NCBI GenBank assembly: GCA_030610325.1
Contig: JAUWRZ010000077.1
Location: forward strand, 1 to 8,186
Origin: Sulfurimonadaceae bacterium
GTDB lineage: Bacteria; Campylobacterota; Campylobacteria; Campylobacterales; Sulfurimonadaceae
Direction: 5' to 3'
Length of the DNA stretch: 8,186 bases
Both the position numbers and the translations under genes were made by a program. Below are positions 6,562 through 8,186 of the stretch, piece after piece. Under the pieces are notes generated by a model. It did no database searches and had not been told where the DNA came from. It saw nothing but the letters and a program-made list of their open reading frames with translations. Within the stretch, counting starts at the first letter, position 1, and every line of letters starts with the position of its first letter.

Positions 6562-8186
6562 GAGTAGTAATACTTGATGACCATCCTGACAACCTGGTGC
6601 TCCTACGGGGGATGCTTGAGAGCCGTGGCTTCAGTGTAGAGTCAGCTGTCAACGGGCTCCAAGGCCTGAGCCTGGTACAAAGATCCGTACCGGACCTGAT
6701 CATCTCCGATATCCTGATGCCGCAGATGGATGGCTTTACGTTCTGCCGTGTGGTGAAGGGGATAGAAGGACTCAAGCATATCCCATTTGTCTTTTACACG
6801 GCTACCTACCTCGATAAAGAGGATGAGCGACTCGGCCTTGCTCTCGGGGCGGTACGCTACATCCATAAACCGACAGAACCAGTAGAGTTCCTGCGTCAGA
6901 TCGATAAAGTGATAGCTGATTATCAGCTAGATGACTTACAAGACACTAAACGCTCGTTGAAGACAGACACCAGACTTGAACTCCTGCATCAAGAGCTGCT
7001 TGCCCAGAAACTCGATAAGAAGATACGTGATGTGGACTATCTACGTCTTAAAGAAGAGCTGATCTTAGACACGGTCAGTGAAGGTATCATGGGAATAGAC
7101 CTTGATGGTGATCATACGCTTGTCAATAAAGCAGCAGCCAAGATGTTGGGTCATGAGCCAGAAGAGATGATCGGTAGACATACACACTCACTCTGGCATC
7201 ATACTTCTATGGATGGTACTCCCTTGAGTGAAGCGGAGTGCCCGATCTACCGCTCGATCAAAGAACAGACCCCTATCATAAACACAGAAGGAAAGTTTTG
7301 GCGTAAAGACGGCAGCAGCTTTTTAGTCGACTACTCCTGTACCCCACTAGTCGAGCATGATGAGCATAAAGGCACCGTAGTAGTCTTTAAAGATATAACG
7401 CAGAGAAAAGAGGCAGAATCACAATTGCAGGCACTGCGCCTGCAGTTTGATCTTTTTATGCAGCACCTGCCCTATGTCGCAGTGATCAAAGATGATGAGG
7501 AAAAGATACTTTATGCCAACCCGGCTACATACGACTATCTGAACTGGGACCCGGTAGGGAGTACTTCTCTGGATATCTTTGGTGAGAAAGCAGCCGAGGA
7601 GATATTCCTACTTACTGATAAAGCCAGAATAGATGGAAGATCCGAGGGTATCGTAGAGCTTGAACTAGATCAGAAGAAGTACGTAGCTCAGATACTCTCG
7701 TTCTCTATTCCGCAAGACGATGAGAAGATCTACATCGGTTCGATCTATATCGATATCACACAGCTGCAAGAAGCCAATAAGGAGCTTGCTGATAAAGAGG
7801 AGATCATGATCGCCCAGTCACGCCATGCAGCGATGGGTGAGATGATAAGTATGATAGCTCATCAGTGGAGACAGCCTATCACCGTTATCGCGATGGAAGC
7901 CAATAACATCCTTATCGACATCGATCTTGAAGAGGAGAGTACCGAAGAGTTTAGGAAGCAGGCGAGAGGCATCCTCAAACAGACAGAACATCTCTCCAAG
8001 ACCATCGATGATTTCAGAGACTTTTTCCGTCCCGATAAAAAGGCCGAAGAGATCAGACCTGAGACGGTGATGTCTGAAGCCGAGAGGATCATCGGTAAAA
8101 GCCTTCAGAGTAATGCGATCCAACTCGATATTGAAAATAAGAGTGACTACACCGTAGAGACCTACTCCAGAGAACTACTCCAGGTC
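6558..8186 (+). CDS. Soluble hybrid sensor kinase: receiver-PAS-PAS-histidine kinase (3' end outside window)
   Basis: 543 codons are visible and open to the right edge. Domain order: receiver (1-120) with Asp7/Asp8, phospho-acceptor Asp51 in ISDILMPQMDG (49-59), Thr81 and Lys104; a helical, coiled-coil-like linker (about 125-168); PAS 1 (about 168-283) ending VVVFKDITQRKEAE (274-287); PAS 2 (about 295-402) ending YIDITQLQEANKEL (397-410); a coiled-coil signalling helix; then a dimerisation domain with H-box AHQWRQP (434-440, phospho-acceptor His435), the form common in Campylobacterota kinases. The ATP-binding domain must follow beyond the window. No membrane segment is seen, so it should be cytoplasmic, sensing through PAS 1/2 and being gated by its own N-terminal receiver. 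PAS 1 carries HHTSMDGTPLSEAECPIY (214-231), whose His and Cys could bind metal or sense redox, which is speculative. The start overlaps the preceding receiver gene by ATGA. The likely role is the second kinase of a phosphorelay. Confidence 0.92.
   Translation, partial: MRVVILDDHPDNLVLLRGMLESRGFSVESAVNGLQGLSLVQRSVPDLIISDILMPQMDGFTFCRVVKGIEGLKHIPFVFYTATYLDKEDERLGLALGAVRYIHKPTEPVEFLRQIDKVIADYQLDDLQDTKRSLKTDTRLELLHQELLAQKLDKKIRDVDYLRLKEELILDTVSEGIMGIDLDGDHTLVNKAAAKMLGHEPEEMIGRHTHSLWHHTSMDGTPLSEAECPIYRSIKEQTPIINTEGKFWRKDGSSFLVDYSCTPLVEHDEHKGTVVVFKDITQRKEAESQLQALRLQFDLFMQHLPYVAVIKDDEEKILYANPATYDYLNWDPVGSTSLDIFGEKAAEEIFLLTDKARIDGRSEGIVELELDQKKYVAQILSFSIPQDDEKIYIGSIYIDITQLQEANKELADKEEIMIAQSRHAAMGEMISMIAHQWRQPITVIAMEANNILIDIDLEEESTEEFRKQARGILKQTEHLSKTIDDFRDFFRPDKKAEEIRPETVMSEAERIIGKSLQSNAIQLDIENKSDYTVETYSRELLQV

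Noticed and set aside
7818..8123. 101-residue minus-strand open frame opposite the hybrid kinase
   Set aside because: Antisense to the conserved H-box region and without recognisable features.

Overview
The window most likely comes from a chemolithoautotrophic Campylobacterota (Epsilonproteobacteria) chromosome, of the Sulfurimonas, Sulfurovum or Sulfuricurvum type. The evidence is an aclB-aclA pair for ATP citrate lyase, the signature enzyme of the reductive TCA cycle, together with a histidine kinase carrying the AHQWRQP H-box common in that phylum and extended TGCTATAAT -10 boxes without clear -35 elements. The genus cannot be fixed from the sequence alone.

Left half, all on the minus strand. 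Reading leftward from about 4.2 kb there are a pabA/trpG-type glutamine amidotransferase (3602-4171), an integral-membrane protein resembling GT-C (ArnT/PMT-like) glycosyltransferases (2418-3605), then aclB (995-2332) and the N-terminal 328 codons of aclA (1-985, running off the left edge). pabA and the membrane-protein gene share an ATGA overlap. The membrane-protein gene is broken by one in-frame amber codon at 2964-2966, and the frame on both sides is otherwise intact. aclB has its own extended -10 promoter in the 85-base gap after the membrane-protein gene.

Middle, 4172-4735. This is a roughly 560-base divergent intergenic region. It holds a minus-strand promoter for pabA, an AT-rich near-palindrome at 4397-4424, and a plus-strand -10-like box (4655-4660) flanked by repeated TGGTGT motifs. 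No gene was found in it.

Right half, plus strand. Three signalling genes are linked by two successive 4-base ATGA overlaps. They are a membrane histidine kinase with a periplasmic helical sensor region (4736-6193), a stand-alone receiver (6190-6561), and a soluble receiver-PAS-PAS-kinase hybrid that runs off the right edge (6558-8186). None of the visible parts carries a DNA-binding or enzymatic output domain, so the cluster looks like a phosphorelay input module whose output lies elsewhere or downstream. The main points for follow-up are the amber-interrupted gene, the double-overlap phosphorelay with two different kinase subfamilies, the kinase's HLWFEE-type sensor region, and the repeat-flanked promoter in front of it.
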